Source: Novosphingobium aerophilum
GTDB taxonomy: Bacteria; Pseudomonadota; Alphaproteobacteria; Sphingomonadales; Sphingomonadaceae
Direction of reading: 5' to 3'
Assembly (NCBI RefSeq): GCF_014230305.1
Contig: NZ_JACLAU010000015.1
Location: 1 to 64,000, forward strand
Length of the DNA: 64,000 nt
Shown in pieces: positions 8,505 through 15,866 of the stretch (position 1 is its first letter; every line of letters starts with the position of its first letter). Below the pieces are notes generated by a model. That model did no database searches and had not been told where the DNA came from. It worked only from the letters and a program-made list of their open reading frames with translations. The translations under genes were made by a program, and so were the position numbers.

Positions 8505-8532
8505 AAGAACGACCTTCTCGGATGGGATTTAA
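8505..8532 (-). promoter_or_regulatory. Candidate FliA (sigma-28) promoter for fliDS
   Basis: On the minus strand: TTAAA (8532-8528), 14 bases, GTCGTTCTT (8513-8505). It matches the local consensus seen upstream of flagellin, the stator-like pair and flgM with one mismatch. Its -10 part ends only 7 bases before the fliD ATG. Confidence 0.6.
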
Positions 8533-8552
8533 TGGGCTTCCGGGGACGAGGA

Positions 8553-8575
8553 CGGAAAAACTGCGGATTTTTCCG
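8553..8575. terminator. Hairpin between flhB and fliD
   Basis: An 8-bp perfect inverted repeat (CGGAAAAA / TTTTTCCG) with a 7-base loop sits in the 213-base gap between the end of flhB and the fliD promoter. On the minus strand it is followed by no T-run beyond the stem, so it is at best a weak terminator separating the long fli operon from fliDS. Confidence 0.35.
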
Positions 8576-8711
8576 GAGGGGTTATGGCCGTGGTGTGAGG
8601 GCCGCGCGGGAAGGCGCCAGCAGCACCCGGGCGCGTCTATCAAACCCTTGAAAACAAACCGTCATGCTGGCGCGGGCTGGCATCACGGCTATCGCTGCGC
8701 TGGCCATCGCC

Positions 8712-9848
8712 TCAGGCCGCCACCGGATCGGGCCGGCCCTCGGGGTCGAAGCGCAGCTCCAGCGGCACCTCGATACGCGGCATCGGGCGGGTCTCGCCCC
8801 GCTTCAGGGCCATGACGAAGCCCAGCACGCCGGCCACGGCGGCATAGAGCTCTTCGCGGATCACCTGGTTCTCGCGGGTGGTGAAATAGACCGAGCGGGC
8901 GAGTGCCGGATACTCGAGCAGCGGCACATCGAATTCCCGGGCGAGTTCGCGCATGGCCAGGGCCTTTTCCCCGCGCCCCTTGGCCAGCACGATGGGCGCG
9001 GCGGCCTTGTCGGGATCGTAGACCATGGCCACGGAGAAATGGGTCGGGTTGGTCAGGACGAACTGGGCCTCACGCATGACCTTCTGCATCGATCCCATCG
9101 CCAGCTGGCGCTGGCGCTGGCGGATCGCGGCCTTGCGTTCGGGGCTGCCTTCGCTCTCCTTGTGCTCGTCCTTGACCTCCTGCAGGCTCATCCGCAGGCG
9201 CAGGAAGCGCCGGACCCACTGGATCGGGAAGTCGATCATCGCGATCAGCACCAGCCCGGCGGTCAGCGCGAAGAGCAGCGAGGTGATCGCATCCCAGGCT
9301 TCGACCAGCTGGCCGGACAGCGGCGCGCGGGCCAGATCGATCAGCCCGCCCAGATGGTCGCGCGCCCAGGAATAGGTGATCGCTCCGAGCAGCCCGGCCT
9401 TGGCCAGGCTCTTGCCCAGTTCGACCAGGCCCTGGGTTCCGAACATCCGCTTGAGCCCGGAGAGCGGGTTCATGCGGCTGCCCTTGGGCAGCAGGTTGGT
9501 GCCGATCCAGCGGCCTTCGCCGAAGCCGAGTTGCGAGGCGATCGAGGCGAAGGCCACCATCACCCCCAGCACCAGCACAGGCGGAGCGACCGCGATCGTC
9601 GCCTTCAGCATCATGGCGCCGGGCGCGAAATCGACCACCTCGGCGCGGCCGAAGCGCAGGCCGCCGGCCAGGGTGCCGGTCAGCAGCCCGAACATCCACG
9701 GGCCAGCCAGCTTGAGCCAGGCGGCCCCGGCCAGCATCGCGACGGCGGTCGAGAGTTCGCGCGAGCGGAGGACATCGCCTTCGCGCGCCGCGTCGCGTTT
9801 GCGCTTTTCGGTTGGGGCTAAGGTTTTCTCGCCGCCGTCATCGTTCAT
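8712..9848 (-). CDS. flhB: Flagellar type III secretion protein FlhB
   Basis: The 378-residue inner-membrane protein begins with the typical GEKTLAPTEKRKRDAAREG lead, has four membrane segments (about 33-65, 85-108, 145-165, 185-210) and a cytoplasmic domain with the NPTH autocleavage motif at 267-270. Self-cleavage between N and P switches the export gate from rod/hook to filament substrates, together with FliK. Its ATG overlaps the fliR stop by 4 bases (ATGA). It is the last gene of the long fli operon. Confidence 0.96.
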   Translation of the reverse strand: MNDDGGEKTLAPTEKRKRDAAREGDVLRSRELSTAVAMLAGAAWLKLAGPWMFGLLTGTLAGGLRFGRAEVVDFAPGAMMLKATIAVAPPVLVLGVMVAFASIASQLGFGEGRWIGTNLLPKGSRMNPLSGLKRMFGTQGLVELGKSLAKAGLLGAITYSWARDHLGGLIDLARAPLSGQLVEAWDAITSLLFALTAGLVLIAMIDFPIQWVRRFLRLRMSLQEVKDEHKESEGSPERKAAIRQRQRQLAMGSMQKVMREAQFVLTNPTHFSVAMVYDPDKAAAPIVLAKGRGEKALAMRELAREFDVPLLEYPALARSVYFTTRENQVIREELYAAVAGVLGFVMALKRGETRPMPRIEVPLELRFDPEGRPDPVAA

Positions 9849-10627
9849 TTCAGCAGCACTCCTTCCGCCTGCCGAAGCGCCTGGGCCGAGAGATCGGCCA
9901 TCATGTCACCGGTCAGCGGGGCCGAGACGATCAGCGCGGCAAGGCCGGCGAGGACTCCGGCCGGAAGCCCCAGCGAGAACAGGTTGAGCGAGGGCGCGGC
10001 GCGGCTGACCACCCCGGCGGCGAACTGCACCAGCAGCAGGATCAGCGTGACCGGCAGGGCGATCGCCACCGCGGTGATGAACATCTGGGTGCCGAACCCG
10101 GTGATCGCCCCGATCCGTTCGGGCCCCAGCCAGGTGTGGCCAGGCGGGAAGCTGGCATAGGACTTGATGACCAGGTCGATGAACATCAGGTGCCCGCCCA
10201 GACCCAGAAAGACCAGGGTCAGGACCACGCCGTAGTACTGGCCCAGGGCCGGGGAATGCGCGCCGGTCTGGGGATCGGCCGCGGCGGCGATCGACATCCC
10301 CATCCCCGCGCCGATCACCTCTGCGGCAATCGTCGGGGCCGCGAAGGACAATTGCAGCACGAAGCCCAGCGATGCGCCGACCAGCACTTCGCCCGCGACG
10401 GCGAGCATGCCGTCCAGCGAGAACAGCGCCGGCGGGGCCTGGACTCCGGTCCAGTTGCAGACCAGCACGCCGACCGCCCCGGTGACCACGATCCGCGCCT
10501 GCGGCGGCACACCCGTTGCCCCGAAGAACGGCGCCGCGAGCAGGGCCGCGCCGATCCGGGTCATGATGAACAACCAGCGCCAGAACTCGGCTTCAAGCGC
10601 GCCCAGGCCGAAGGTCAGCGAGATCAT
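9845..10627 (-). CDS. fliR: Flagellar type III secretion protein FliR
   Basis: A 260-residue, highly hydrophobic protein with about six membrane segments and the N-terminal pattern FIMTRIGAALLAAPFFGATGVPP, typical of FliR. FliR combines with FliP and FliQ in the export-gate core inside the MS ring. It follows fliQ by 9 bases and overlaps flhB, keeping the gate genes co-translated. Confidence 0.95.
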   Translation of the reverse strand: MISLTFGLGALEAEFWRWLFIMTRIGAALLAAPFFGATGVPPQARIVVTGAVGVLVCNWTGVQAPPALFSLDGMLAVAGEVLVGASLGFVLQLSFAAPTIAAEVIGAGMGMSIAAAADPQTGAHSPALGQYYGVVLTLVFLGLGGHLMFIDLVIKSYASFPPGHTWLGPERIGAITGFGTQMFITAVAIALPVTLILLLVQFAAGVVSRAAPSLNLFSLGLPAGVLAGLAALIVSAPLTGDMMADLSAQALRQAEGVLLK

Positions 10628-10636
10628 GCGCGGCGC

Positions 10637-10918
10637 TCAGACCTTGCCCATGCGGGCGATCTCGCCGAAGATCTCCTGGGTGAAATCGCCGACCAGGCCC
10701 AGCATAGAGGCGCCCATCAGCACCAGCACCAGCGCGATCACGCCCAACTTGGGGACGAAGGTCAGCGTCTGTTCGTTGACCGAGGTTGCCGCCTGGACGA
10801 TGCCGATGACGATGCCCACGGCCAGGCTGGCAATCAGCACCGGCGCGGCGACCAGCGCGGTGATGTACAGCATCCGGTCGGCCAGCGAGAGGAGGGAGGC
10901 GGTGTCTTCCATGGTCAA
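10637..10918 (-). CDS. fliQ: Flagellar type III secretion protein FliQ
   Basis: A 93-residue protein with two membrane helices (about 15-40 and 50-75) including LIASLAVGIVIGIVQAATSV and the ending FTQEIFGEIARMGKV, the standard FliQ plan. Four FliQ copies pack around the FliP-FliR core. The start is ATG at 10918; an ATG two codons later is equally plausible. An inverted REP-like pair separates it from fliP, an unusual gap for these normally adjacent genes. Confidence 0.93.
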   Translation of the reverse strand: MTMEDTASLLSLADRMLYITALVAAPVLIASLAVGIVIGIVQAATSVNEQTLTFVPKLGVIALVLVLMGASMLGLVGDFTQEIFGEIARMGKV

Positions 10919-10971
10919 GGGTGCCCGGGGCTGGTGGTGCGGGTTGTTCGCGCGGGTTTGGTGTCGCGCGC

Positions 10972-11092
10972 GGCCTTCGACAGGCTCAGGCTGAGCGGGG
11001 TTTGGGTTGAAGTCCCTATCTTTAGCAACGGACCAGATGGTTCCACCTTACCCCCATCCCAAGATCCGCTCAGCCTGAGCCTGTCGAAGGCC
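10972..11092. repeat. REP-like inverted doublet between fliQ and fliP
   Basis: Two perfect 27-base inverted arms (10972-10998 and 11066-11092), each beginning GGCCTTCGACAGGCTCAGG when read inward, are separated by 67 bases. They are the only interruption in an otherwise tight operon. The arm motif (CTTCGACAGGCTCAG) is of a type I know as an interspersed repeat in sphingomonad genomes. In RNA the arms would form a long hairpin between two genes of one complex. Confidence 0.85.
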
Positions 11093-11120
11093 ACGCGCCC
11101 GCCTCTCCCCATAAACCCCA

Positions 11121-11888
11121 TCATCCGAAGCTCGCCGCCAGGCTGCCCATCAGCAGGGCCCAGCCATCGACGAGGACGAACAGCAGCAGCTTGAAGGGCA
11201 ACGAGACGATCGTCGGGCTCATCATCATCATGCCCAGGCTCATCAGCACCGACGAGACCACCAGATCGATCACCAGGAAGGGCAGGAACAGCATGAAGCC
11301 GATCTGGAAGGCGGTCTTGAGCTCGCTGGTGACGAAGGCCGGGAGCAGGATCGAAAAGGGCACGTCCTGGGTCCGGGCGAACTTCGGCGCCTTGGCCATG
11401 TCGGCGAACATCGCCAGGTCATGCTCGCGGGTCTGGCGGATCATGAAGCCATGGAACTGCATGCCGGCCGTGGCGATCGCCTGCTCGGCGTTGATCTGCC
11501 CGGCAGCATAGGGCTGGAGCGCCTGCTTGCTGACCTGGTCCAGCGTGGGCGCCATGATGAACAACGACAGGAACAGCGACAGCCCGATCAGCACCTGGTT
11601 GGGCGGGCTCTGCTGCAGGCCCAGCGCCTGGCGCAGGATGCCCAGCACCACCAGCACGCGGGTGAAGCTGGTCATCATCAGCACGAGGCTGGGCAGGATG
11701 GTCAGCAGCCCCATGATCAGGAGCAACTGGAGCGACAGCGTCAGCCCGCCGCCGGGGCCGCCATTCATGGACTGGAAGGCGCGGTCGAGCGCGCCGGGGA
11801 TGGCCGAGCCGGTGGCCGCCTGGGCGTGCGCGATCGACGGCGTGACCAGCAACTGCAGCCCCGCGATGATCCGGGTCGAACGCTTCAT
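11121..11888 (-). CDS. fliP: Flagellar type III secretion protein FliP
   Basis: A 255-residue protein with a cleavable signal peptide (about 1-23, ending AHAQA), then the FliP signatures MMTSFTRVLVVLGILRQALG and a four-helix membrane core with DLVVSSVLMSLGMMMMSP. FliP forms the pentameric heart of the export gate with FliR. Its start overlaps the fliO stop (ATGA). Unusually, fliQ does not follow directly; a REP-like doublet lies between. Confidence 0.96.
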   Translation of the reverse strand: MKRSTRIIAGLQLLVTPSIAHAQAATGSAIPGALDRAFQSMNGGPGGGLTLSLQLLLIMGLLTILPSLVLMMTSFTRVLVVLGILRQALGLQQSPPNQVLIGLSLFLSLFIMAPTLDQVSKQALQPYAAGQINAEQAIATAGMQFHGFMIRQTREHDLAMFADMAKAPKFARTQDVPFSILLPAFVTSELKTAFQIGFMLFLPFLVIDLVVSSVLMSLGMMMMSPTIVSLPFKLLLFVLVDGWALLMGSLAASFG

Positions 11889-12184
11889 GCCGCGCTCTCC
11901 GTGGCCGGTGCGATGGCCGTGGCGGCGCTGCGCGCCGGAGCTTCGGCGAGACGGGTCAGGCCATGGCGCGAAGCCGAGACGAGGATTTCCCGGCCATGGA
12001 ACTCGATCACTGCCAGCTTCAGCGTGGGTGACAGCATGGTGGTCTCGATGATCCGCACCGACTTGGCCTGGCCCGGCGCGGCGCCATAGCGCGCCTGCAT
12101 CTTCTGGAGCAGCTTCAGCGTGCCCCAGATCAGCGCGCCGATCAGCGGGAGCACGATGAACAGCTTGACGATGTACCAGAGCAT
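11885..12184 (-). CDS. fliO: Flagellar biosynthesis protein FliO
   Basis: A short 99-residue protein with one N-terminal membrane helix (about 4-24) and a basic cytoplasmic tail containing VRIIETTMLSPTLKLAVIEFHGREILVSAS, the FliO/MopB core. FliO assists assembly of the FliP ring. It overlaps both fliN and fliP. Family members are often longer; here only the core remains. Confidence 0.88.
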   Translation of the reverse strand: MLWYIVKLFIVLPLIGALIWGTLKLLQKMQARYGAAPGQAKSVRIIETTMLSPTLKLAVIEFHGREILVSASRHGLTRLAEAPARSAATAIAPATESAA

Positions 12185-12444
12185 CAGGCGCTCTCCGTCC
12201 CGCCCGCCAGCTCGACGATGCGCAGCCCGAAGCGGCCGTTCTCGGCCACGATCTCGCCCTTGGCGATCAGCTTGCCGTTGACCATCACGTCCAGCAGCTC
12301 GTCGGTCAGGCGGTCGAGCATGACCACGCTCTCCTCGCCCAGCGAGAGGACGTCCTTCAGCTTCATCTCCGTCCGGCCGAGTTCGACCGTGACGCGCACG
12401 TCGACATCCTTGAGGAGATCGAAGCCGCGGGTGGGAAGGTTCAT
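12184..12444 (-). CDS. fliN: Flagellar motor switch protein FliN
   Basis: The 86-residue product from the ATG at 12444 is the conserved FliN/SpoA domain: DVRVTVELGRTEMKLKDVLSL, a dimer core, and the ending ENGRFGLRIVEL. FliN forms the lower C-ring with FliM and helps dock FliH-FliI. The longer open frame upstream is a shadow of fliM in another phase. No N-terminal extension is present. It sits 32 bases after fliM and overlaps fliO by one base. Confidence 0.94.
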   Translation of the reverse strand: MNLPTRGFDLLKDVDVRVTVELGRTEMKLKDVLSLGEESVVMLDRLTDELLDVMVNGKLIAKGEIVAENGRFGLRIVELAGGTESA

Positions 12445-12476
12445 TGGGGTGTTCCTCGAGGTAAGCTGAAAGGCGT

Positions 12477-13370
12477 TCAGAAGGCGGTGCGGATCTGCAG
12501 GGCGACCCGATCGTCGGCGGCGCCGACGGTTCCGGTCGCGACGGTGGCCTGACCCAGCCGGAGCGGCACCTGGCGGGCGACGGCGACGGGCAGGACCATG
12601 CCGGGCTCGATCGCGGCGACCGTGGCCATCGACATGCGCATGTCGACCAGGATCGCCGACAGCTGCAGCGGCAGGTCGCCGAAGGGTTCGCTGAGCGGAT
12701 CGGCCATCGGATGGCGCACGGCCACTGTCCGTTGCGGCGCCGCGCCGAACAGCGCGCCCAGCGTGGGCAGCGGCACGGCCAGGCTGACCTGCCAGGTGTC
12801 GCCGCCCGGTTCGGTCACGTCGAGCTCGAGGTGAGCCACCGTGGCATCGCGGGCGAAGGGTTCCAGCAGGTTCAGGTTGCCGTTGCGGCGCAGCGGCTGC
12901 AGCGCCTCGGGCTGGCCCGGCAGGAGGACCTCGGCGAGCTCGCGGATCAGGATGGTTTCGAGGCGGACGATCATCAGCTCGGCCGAGACCGGAAACTCGG
13001 CTGGCAGCGGCGAGGGCGCCTCGCCACGGCCGCCGAAGGTGCGATCGACCATGCGCAGCACGGCGGCGGCATCCAGCGTGGCCAGCAACGGCAGGCTGTC
13101 CGCACCCACGCCGATCAGGCTGTTGGCGGCCAGATCGGGGGCGAACATGGCGATATCGTCCAGCGTGCTGGTTCGCGCCGGCTTGGCCTTGACCGCCAGG
13201 CCCTTGCCGCCTGCGAAGGGCGCGAGCGCGGCCAGCAGCGGACGCGTCAGGCGCTCGCCGGCGCGCGTCAGCAGGGGCAGCAGCTCCTCGGCCCCCGGCG
13301 CGGCGCGCAGCAGCTCGGGGCAATGCTGGGCGACCGGGCGTTCGGCAACAAGCTGGCGTTCGGGTTTCAC
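12477..13370 (-). CDS. fliM: Flagellar motor switch protein FliM, divergent
   Basis: A 297-residue protein with a FliM-like middle domain (VDRTFGGRGEAP near 108-119 in place of the GGxG motif) and a C-terminal SpoA-like domain (about 230-297). It sits between fliL and fliN, which fixes the assignment. The N-terminal peptide that normally binds CheY-P (LSQDEIDALL) is missing: the protein begins KPERQLVAERPVAQHC. It is also shorter than the usual 320-340 residues. So CheY must bind elsewhere, or the switch is driven differently. Calling it FliM rests on position and fold pattern; sequence identity to model FliM is low. Confidence 0.85.
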   Translation of the reverse strand: MKPERQLVAERPVAQHCPELLRAAPGAEELLPLLTRAGERLTRPLLAALAPFAGGKGLAVKAKPARTSTLDDIAMFAPDLAANSLIGVGADSLPLLATLDAAAVLRMVDRTFGGRGEAPSPLPAEFPVSAELMIVRLETILIRELAEVLLPGQPEALQPLRRNGNLNLLEPFARDATVAHLELDVTEPGGDTWQVSLAVPLPTLGALFGAAPQRTVAVRHPMADPLSEPFGDLPLQLSAILVDMRMSMATVAAIEPGMVLPVAVARQVPLRLGQATVATGTVGAADDRVALQIRTAF

Positions 13371-13380
13371 CGGCTTGGCC

Positions 13381-13974
13381 TCACTGCACCAGGAACGACT
13401 TGAAGTAGACCTGATCGACCCCGCCGAACCCTTCTTCCTTGGTCAGGACCTGGTTGATCGCCTGGGTCAGCCGCTTCTGCAGCTTCTCCTTGCCGGCGAG
13501 CGAGCCGATATCCTCCTCGGGGGTGTCGGCCAGGACGTTGAGCATGGCCGAGCGGATCGCCAGCTCGTGCTTCTTCAGCCACATCAGCACGCGCCCGTCG
13601 CGGCGGGTGGAGCAGGCGACCGAAACCTGGACCAGCGCGTCCGAGTTCTTGAGGTTCGAGGTGAATTCCTCGGAGAAGGTGAAGTAGCTGGTCTTGTACA
13701 GGCTGCCGCCTTCGCCCTCGACCTCGGCCCCGCCTTCGCCTTCCTTCTCGCCTTCCTTCTTGGGCGCGTAGGGATCTTCCTCGCCCTTGCGGACCAGCTT
13801 GGGGTTGTTGTCTTCCTTTTCCTCCTTGCCGTGGCCACCGCCGATCACCCCGGCCACGACCAGGCCGTAGACGCCGCCGCCGCTGATCGCGATCAGCACG
13901 ACGGGGATCAGCAGCTTCATCAGCATGCCGCCCTTCTTCTTCTTCTTGGGCTTGTCTTCCTTGTCAGAACTCAT
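13381..13974 (-). CDS. fliL: Flagellar basal body-associated protein FliL
   Basis: A 197-residue single-pass inner-membrane protein: a Lys-rich cytosolic tip (DKEDKPKKKKKGG), one membrane helix (about 18-45), an acidic Glu/Lys linker (about 48-90) and a periplasmic domain with the FliL ending FGGVDQVYFKSFLVQ. FliL rings surround the stator units and affect torque. It stands 38 bases after fliK and 10 bases before fliM. Confidence 0.92.
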   Translation of the reverse strand: MSSDKEDKPKKKKKGGMLMKLLIPVVLIAISGGGVYGLVVAGVIGGGHGKEEKEDNNPKLVRKGEEDPYAPKKEGEKEGEGGAEVEGEGGSLYKTSYFTFSEEFTSNLKNSDALVQVSVACSTRRDGRVLMWLKKHELAIRSAMLNVLADTPEEDIGSLAGKEKLQKRLTQAINQVLTKEEGFGGVDQVYFKSFLVQ

Positions 13975-14012
13975 GGCGGGATCTCTCCGGAGTCAGGCGA
14001 TGGCGGGGCGGA

Positions 14013-15407
14013 TCAGGCGAAGATGCCGCGCGGCCGCGAGGTGGTGGAATCGCGCGCTTCGGCGCGGCGGTTCGCCGCCGGGAGCGGCGCATCGGCATCG
14101 AACCGGGCGGTGCGGCCCTGGCGCTGGCCGGGCTCGCCACCGGCGGCCGAGGCGTCGCCGCGACCGAGGCCCTGGCCGTTGGAGCCGGATGCGGTCTGGC
14201 CCGAGCCCTGGCCGCCGTCGCGCGATCCGGCATCGGCGGAGGTGGCGGCGCCAGCCGCCGGAATGGCTGCCTGGACGGCCCGGGCGAAGTCCGGATCGGC
14301 GCTCGCGACCGAGACCGCGAGCCCGCGCTGGTCGTGCTGGAAGCTCAGCGAGACCTGGCCGAATTCGGCGTGATTGAGCGCGACCTGGACCGACTGCGGC
14401 AGCCCGGTCTGCGCGGCGTCGCGCGCCGCGATCAGGCGATCCATCAGCGCGGCGAAATCGTGCGGCTGGGCGGCGTGGGTCGCGCCCAGCGGGGCGTTTG
14501 GCGTGGCGAGAGCAGCGTTCTGGCCCAGCGGGCTGGCCAGCAGCCCGGCACCATCGCTGGACGAGGCCGCTGCGTTCAACGGGTTTTCGCGCTCCAGCGT
14601 CAGCTCCGGACGCAGGCTCACCGCGCTCATCGGCCGGGCCGAGCCCGCCTCGAAGCGCAGGTCGCCGGCGGCCCGGGGATCGATCCGCGCCGGATCGAGC
14701 CGCAGCGCCAGGGCCGGATCGGCGGCAGTCTTGCCCTTGGTCTCCGCGCCCACGGCAGCGGGCGGCAGGCCTTCGCCCTGGGGCAGCGGACGACCGAGCA
14801 ACTGGGCCTCGATCATCGGCGGCAGGGCGCCTGCGGCGGCATCGGCCGCAGCGGTGGTGACGGGAATGGCGGGAGTCGGGCTCGCCTGAATGGCGAAGCC
14901 GGCCCAAATGGCAGAGGCGGCGGGCTCGCCGTCATCGCCGTCGGGTCCGGCGACGGTCTGCGGCTGGTCCGCGCGGAGCGGGGTCTTGCGGGTCCCCGTG
15001 TCCTGCGAGGGCAGACGCAGCGCGCGCAGCGCGGCGAGCAGGCCGGGGACGGCCTGGCCAACGGATTCCGCGCCCGGTTCGTGCGCCGGCTCGCCCGGTC
15101 CACCGGCCGCGGTGCCGGCATCCGGCAAGAGACCCGGCAAGATCTTGCCGGTCAGCGGCAAGGCGGCGGCAAGGTTCGGCTGGGCGAGGGCAGGGGAGGA
15201 GGCGGGGGCGATGCTGTCGGGCTCGTCGGGTTCGGCTGGCGCCCGAGCCGCGCCGGGCCCGCGGGCGGGTGCCTCGCGATCGGCCAGGACCTGCGCGAAA
15301 CCTCCAGTTTCCGCCCCCGGCACGCCGTTCTCGGCCGGCTGGCCAGAGAGCAGGCCCGACACTTGGGAGGTCGCGCTGGCAACGTTTGGCGCGGTTGACT
15401 GGATCAT
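14013..15407 (-). CDS. fliK: Flagellar hook-length control protein FliK
   Basis: A 464-residue secreted ruler protein, low in complexity and rich in Ala, Pro and Gly through most of its length. The C-terminal Flg_hook domain (about 330-400) is recognisable: QSVQVALNHAEFGQVSLSF followed by a substrate-switch segment, then a Gly/Ser/Gln-rich tail. FliK measures the hook and contacts FlhB to change export specificity. The position between fliJ and fliL supports the call. Confidence 0.9.
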   Translation of the reverse strand: MIQSTAPNVASATSQVSGLLSGQPAENGVPGAETGGFAQVLADREAPARGPGAARAPAEPDEPDSIAPASSPALAQPNLAAALPLTGKILPGLLPDAGTAAGGPGEPAHEPGAESVGQAVPGLLAALRALRLPSQDTGTRKTPLRADQPQTVAGPDGDDGEPAASAIWAGFAIQASPTPAIPVTTAAADAAAGALPPMIEAQLLGRPLPQGEGLPPAAVGAETKGKTAADPALALRLDPARIDPRAAGDLRFEAGSARPMSAVSLRPELTLERENPLNAAASSSDGAGLLASPLGQNAALATPNAPLGATHAAQPHDFAALMDRLIAARDAAQTGLPQSVQVALNHAEFGQVSLSFQHDQRGLAVSVASADPDFARAVQAAIPAAGAATSADAGSRDGGQGSGQTASGSNGQGLGRGDASAAGGEPGQRQGRTARFDADAPLPAANRRAEARDSTTSRPRGIFA

Positions 15408-15440
15408 TATGGCAGGTCCCCAGAGATAGTCCGTGAACTG

Positions 15441-15866
15441 CTATTCAAGCTCCGTGCCAAGTGACTTGCGCGCGGTGAGCGGGGGCTGCTGGCCCTGGCT
15501 CGAAAGGGCCCTGGCCTCTGCCCTGGCGCGGTCCTCGACGGCCTGGCGGCGCCGCTCGGCCTCGGACAGCTGGAGCAGCTTGGCATCGGCCACGCCGCGG
15601 GCGCGGTCGGCATCGGCGCGGGTATCGCGGCGGACGCCTTCCAGCCCCTCGCGGAAGCTCGACATCAGGCGCAGCGCCTGACCATCGGCCATGTCGCGGC
15701 GGCTGGCATAGTCATGGACCAGTTGACCGGTGCGGTCGGCCAGGGCGAGCAGCTGGGCGAGCGTGCCCTCGGCCCGCGCCGCTTCGGCGGCGGCGGTCTG
15801 CTTGGCGATCGCGCGGACCTTTTCCAGCCGCTGCAACCGCGCCAGGCGCTTGCGATCAGGCGCCAT
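15441..15866 (-). CDS. fliJ: Flagellar FliJ-like export protein
   Basis: A 141-residue, almost wholly helical, Arg/Ala-rich protein with heptad patterning (RLARLQRLEKVRAIAKQTAA onward), as in FliJ, the central stalk that links the FliI hexamer to FlhA. Its start overlaps the end of fliI by 11 bases. Sequence alone would only say coiled coil; the fliI-fliJ-fliK order makes the identity firm. Confidence 0.88.
   Translation of the reverse strand: MAPDRKRLARLQRLEKVRAIAKQTAAAEAARAEGTLAQLLALADRTGQLVHDYASRRDMADGQALRLMSSFREGLEGVRRDTRADADRARGVADAKLLQLSEAERRRQAVEDRARAEARALSSQGQQPPLTARKSLGTELE

Noticed and set aside
12184-13323. 379-residue frame that would fuse fliM-region sequence to FliN
   Set aside because: Only the last 86 residues resemble FliN; the rest is fliM read in the wrong phase, so the FliN start is 12444.
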